From an uncultured Peptococcaceae bacterium (lineage in GTDB: Bacteria; Bacillota; Dehalobacteriia; UBA7702), in the NCBI GenBank assembly GCA_937919295.1, contig CALFRX010000273.1, positions 1 to 8,192 on the forward strand: a stretch of 8,192 nucleotides of DNA, in the 5' to 3' direction. Made by a program: the position numbers and the translations under genes. Positions 6,414-8,192 of this stretch are shown here, in pieces; positions within the stretch are counted from its first letter, which is position 1; each line of letters begins with the position of its first letter. The notes beneath the pieces were generated by a model that made no database searches, was not told where the DNA came from, and worked only from the letters and a program-made list of their open reading frames with translations.

Positions 6414-6455
6414 ATGAAAAAAGAAAGTTGGATTGGGGAGGCATTGTTTTGGTGA
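6414..6455 (+). other. Tiny open frame in the argC leader overlapping its start
   Basis: An ATG at 6414 opens a 13-codon frame, MKKESWIGEALFW, whose TGA shares four bases (GTGA) with the argC GTG start. It lies wholly in the predicted leader and contains the argC ribosome binding site. No convincing ribosome binding site precedes it and it has no arginine codons, so an arginine attenuator is unlikely. It may be chance. Confidence 0.2.
6437..6441 (+). promoter_or_regulatory. Ribosome binding site that sets the argC start
   Basis: GGAGG within GGGGAGG lies 7 nt before TTG at 6449 and 10 nt before GTG at 6452. No ATG in the argC frame is near it, so argC must use one of these non-ATG starts. 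Both give the expected ArgC N-terminus. Confidence 0.75.
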
Positions 6456-7531
6456 ATGTAACGGTTATTGGCGCGTCAGGCTATGCCGGCGCCGAGCTCA
6501 TCAGGATTTTAGCGAATCATAAAGAATGCAATATGGTGCATCTTGTGGCGAAAGATAGCGGAAACAGGACCTTGGGCCAGATCTATCCGGCCCTTGCCTA
6601 TGCCGCGGCGGGAGTTAGGGATCAGATCGTCGAAGATGTCGACGATCTTTTTTGTGGCCATGTTTTTAGGGAAGGCAAAGAGGGTTTCATTGACGATGCC
6701 GACATTGTCTTTTTGGCTCTGCCCCACGGTGCTTCGGTGCCCTTTGTCCGCCGGATCCTGGCGAAGGGGAAGAAAGCGATTGATCTCGGCGCTGATTTTC
6801 GTTTTCGTGATGTCGCGACCTATGAAAAATGGTACGTCAAACATGAATATCCCGAACTTTGCCGCGATGCCGTTTACGGCATGGTGGAATTAAACCGGGA
6901 GCGCATCAAAGGACAACAATTCATCGCCAATCCCGGCTGCTACGTCACCGGCGCTACGTTGGCTTTGTATCCTCTGATCAAAGAAGGTCTCCTCGATTTG
7001 CGGTCGATCATCATCGACAGTTGCAGCGGTGTCAGCGGCGCGGGCCGCGGCGCGAAAGAAACCTCCCTTTTCGCCGAATGCAGTGACAACATGAAGGCCT
7101 ACGGGGTAACCTCCCACCGCCACACGCCGGAAATCGAGCAGAATTTCAGCGAAGCCGCGGGGGAGGATGTGATCATCAATTTTACTCCTCATTTAGTACC
7201 CATGAACCGGGGAATTCTCACCACGGCTTACGCTACCCTCAACAGGAAAGGCAGAGACTGCCCTCTTGAGACTGTCTTTCAGCAGTACTATGGCAATGAG
7301 TTTTATGTGAGGTTGCTCGAAGAAGGGAAAATGCCGGAAACCAAATGGACCCAGGGTACGAATTTCGCCTATCTCGGTTTTACCGTGGATCAGCGAACGA
7401 ATCGTGTCATCGTTTGTACGGCTCTGGATAATTTGGTGAAAGGTGCGGCCGGTCAGGCCGTCCAGAATATGAATTTGATCTGCGGGTTTGATGAAAGGGA
7501 AGGTCTTACCATGCTTCCCGTTTATCCGTAA
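6452..7531 (+). CDS. argC: N-acetyl-gamma-glutamyl-phosphate reductase
   Basis: Third step of arginine synthesis: the NADPH-dependent reduction of N-acetyl-gamma-glutamyl phosphate to N-acetylglutamate semialdehyde, in the cytosol. From the GTG start there are 359 residues, close to the usual 345. Seen: the Rossmann NADP motif VIGASGYAGAELIRIL (5-20), FLALPHGAS (87-95), IDLGADFRF (110-118), the catalytic NPGCYVTG with Cys163 (160-167), SGVSGAGRGAKE (192-203), SHRHTPEIEQ with the likely catalytic His224 (221-230), and PHLVPMNRGILTTAY (246-260). The start is ambiguous between GTG at 6452 and TTG at 6449, one codon apart. A longer in-frame version from 6359 would begin inside the -35 box and is rejected. 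argJ follows after a 14-nt gap with its own ribosome binding site, forming one operon. Confidence 0.95.
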   Translation: MNVTVIGASGYAGAELIRILANHKECNMVHLVAKDSGNRTLGQIYPALAYAAAGVRDQIVEDVDDLFCGHVFREGKEGFIDDADIVFLALPHGASVPFVRRILAKGKKAIDLGADFRFRDVATYEKWYVKHEYPELCRDAVYGMVELNRERIKGQQFIANPGCYVTGATLALYPLIKEGLLDLRSIIIDSCSGVSGAGRGAKETSLFAECSDNMKAYGVTSHRHTPEIEQNFSEAAGEDVIINFTPHLVPMNRGILTTAYATLNRKGRDCPLETVFQQYYGNEFYVRLLEEGKMPETKWTQGTNFAYLGFTVDQRTNRVIVCTALDNLVKGAAGQAVQNMNLICGFDEREGLTMLPVYP

Positions 7532-7545
7532 AAAGGAGAGGTATG

Positions 7546-8192
7546 ATGGCAAAATTTGAAAATGCCGTGACCCTGACGCCGGGGTTTAAAGCTGCCGGTG
7601 TGCATGTCGGGGTGAAAACAAGCAACAAAAACAAAAAAGATATCGCCTTGATTTATTCCGATACGCCCTGTGTTGCCGCAGGGGTGTTTACCACCAACGC
7701 GGTAAAAGCGGCGCCGGTGTGCTACGATATGGAAATCGTCCGGGGCGGCTCCGCCCAGGCGGTGATCATCAATTCCGGTAATGCCAATGCCTGCACCGGG
7801 CAGCAGGGGATGAAAGACGCGCTGTCTATGGCGGCGGAAACAGGAAAGGCGCTGAACTTGCCCCCTAATCAAGTTCTCGTCTGTTCCACCGGTGTCATCG
7901 GCCATCCGCTGCCTATGGATAAAATTTCCGCGGGGATTCGTGAGGCCGCGGCGGCCTTGAGCGAAGAAGGGGGCCGGGCCGCTGCCGAAGCGATCCTTAC
8001 CACCGATGTCTGGCGGAAGGAAATGTCCAAAACCGTGGATCTTGACGGCCTTACCGTGACCGTTGGCGGCATGGCCAAAGGCAGCGGCATGATCTGTCCC
8101 AAGATGGCGACGATGCTCTGCTTCCTTACTACCGACGCGGCGATTCGGCCGGAAGTTTTGAAAAAGGCGCTGACGGAAGTATCCGCTTTAAC
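7546..8192 (+). CDS. argJ: Bifunctional glutamate N-acetyltransferase / ornithine acetyltransferase, 3' part missing
   Basis: ArgJ transfers the acetyl group from N-acetylornithine to glutamate, recycling it in arginine synthesis; some members also use acetyl-CoA. The visible 215 residues are about half of the usual 390-410 and run off the right edge. Seen: AGVFTTNAVKAAPV (45-58), VIINSGNANACTG (73-85), the oxyanion-hole region CSTGVIGHPLPMDK (113-126), and the self-cleavage motif AKGSGMICPKMATML (177-191). Thr189 is the nucleophile exposed when the precursor splits into alpha and beta chains between Ala188 and Thr189. The start could be ATG 7543 or 7546; AAGGAG (7533-7538) is 7 nt from the latter, which is preferred. 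Co-transcribed with argC; argB and argD often follow in such operons but lie outside the window. Whether it is mono- or bifunctional cannot be decided here. Confidence 0.95.
   Translation, partial: MAKFENAVTLTPGFKAAGVHVGVKTSNKNKKDIALIYSDTPCVAAGVFTTNAVKAAPVCYDMEIVRGGSAQAVIINSGNANACTGQQGMKDALSMAAETGKALNLPPNQVLVCSTGVIGHPLPMDKISAGIREAAAALSEEGGRAAAEAILTTDVWRKEMSKTVDLDGLTVTVGGMAKGSGMICPKMATMLCFLTTDAAIRPEVLKKALTEVSAL

Overview
The window reads as ordinary chromosomal DNA from a low-to-medium G+C Firmicute (Bacillota). Ribosome binding sites are strong AGGAGG-type sequences. Several promoters have near-consensus sigma-A form (TTGACA or TTGCAT, 17 bp, TATAAT). There is a Gram-positive-style lipoprotein and an argC-argJ arginine operon start. 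I cannot fix the class; a clostridial or Negativicutes relative is a guess. Coding density is high and every large open frame has an explanation. I see no mobile element, CRISPR array, tRNA, rRNA or phage gene.

Layout. Positions 1-2126, minus strand: the proline pair proB-proA. proB is complete and proA runs off the left edge; the genes are almost fused by coupled translation. Positions 2127-2345: a short AT-rich gap with the proB promoter, a 14-bp-period direct repeat just downstream of it, and a rho-independent terminator for the next gene. Positions 2346-2996, minus strand: a single-gene unit for a 216-residue lipoprotein, possibly related to the IseA family. Positions 2997-3154: a compact divergent promoter region, with the two -35 boxes only 15 bp apart. 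Positions 3155-6350, plus strand: glnS (glutaminyl-tRNA synthetase), an M29-type aminopeptidase-like gene and a YajQ-family gene, all co-directional; the first two are tightly coupled. Positions 6359-8192, plus strand: an arginine operon beginning argC-argJ (argJ cut by the right edge) under a TTGCAT-N17-TATAAT promoter that is overlapped by two tandem ARG-box-like sites.

Functional links. proB/proA and argC/argJ belong to two parallel glutamate-derived pathways. Proline synthesis uses unacetylated gamma-glutamyl phosphate and its semialdehyde, while arginine synthesis uses the N-acetylated equivalents. ArgJ implies the acetyl-recycling version of the arginine pathway. GlnRS implies direct charging of tRNA-Gln, which many Firmicutes lack. 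No evidence for a new multi-gene system was found. The most informative points are regulatory (argC tandem boxes, divergent promoters, proB repeats), plus the lipoprotein and the short M29-like protein.
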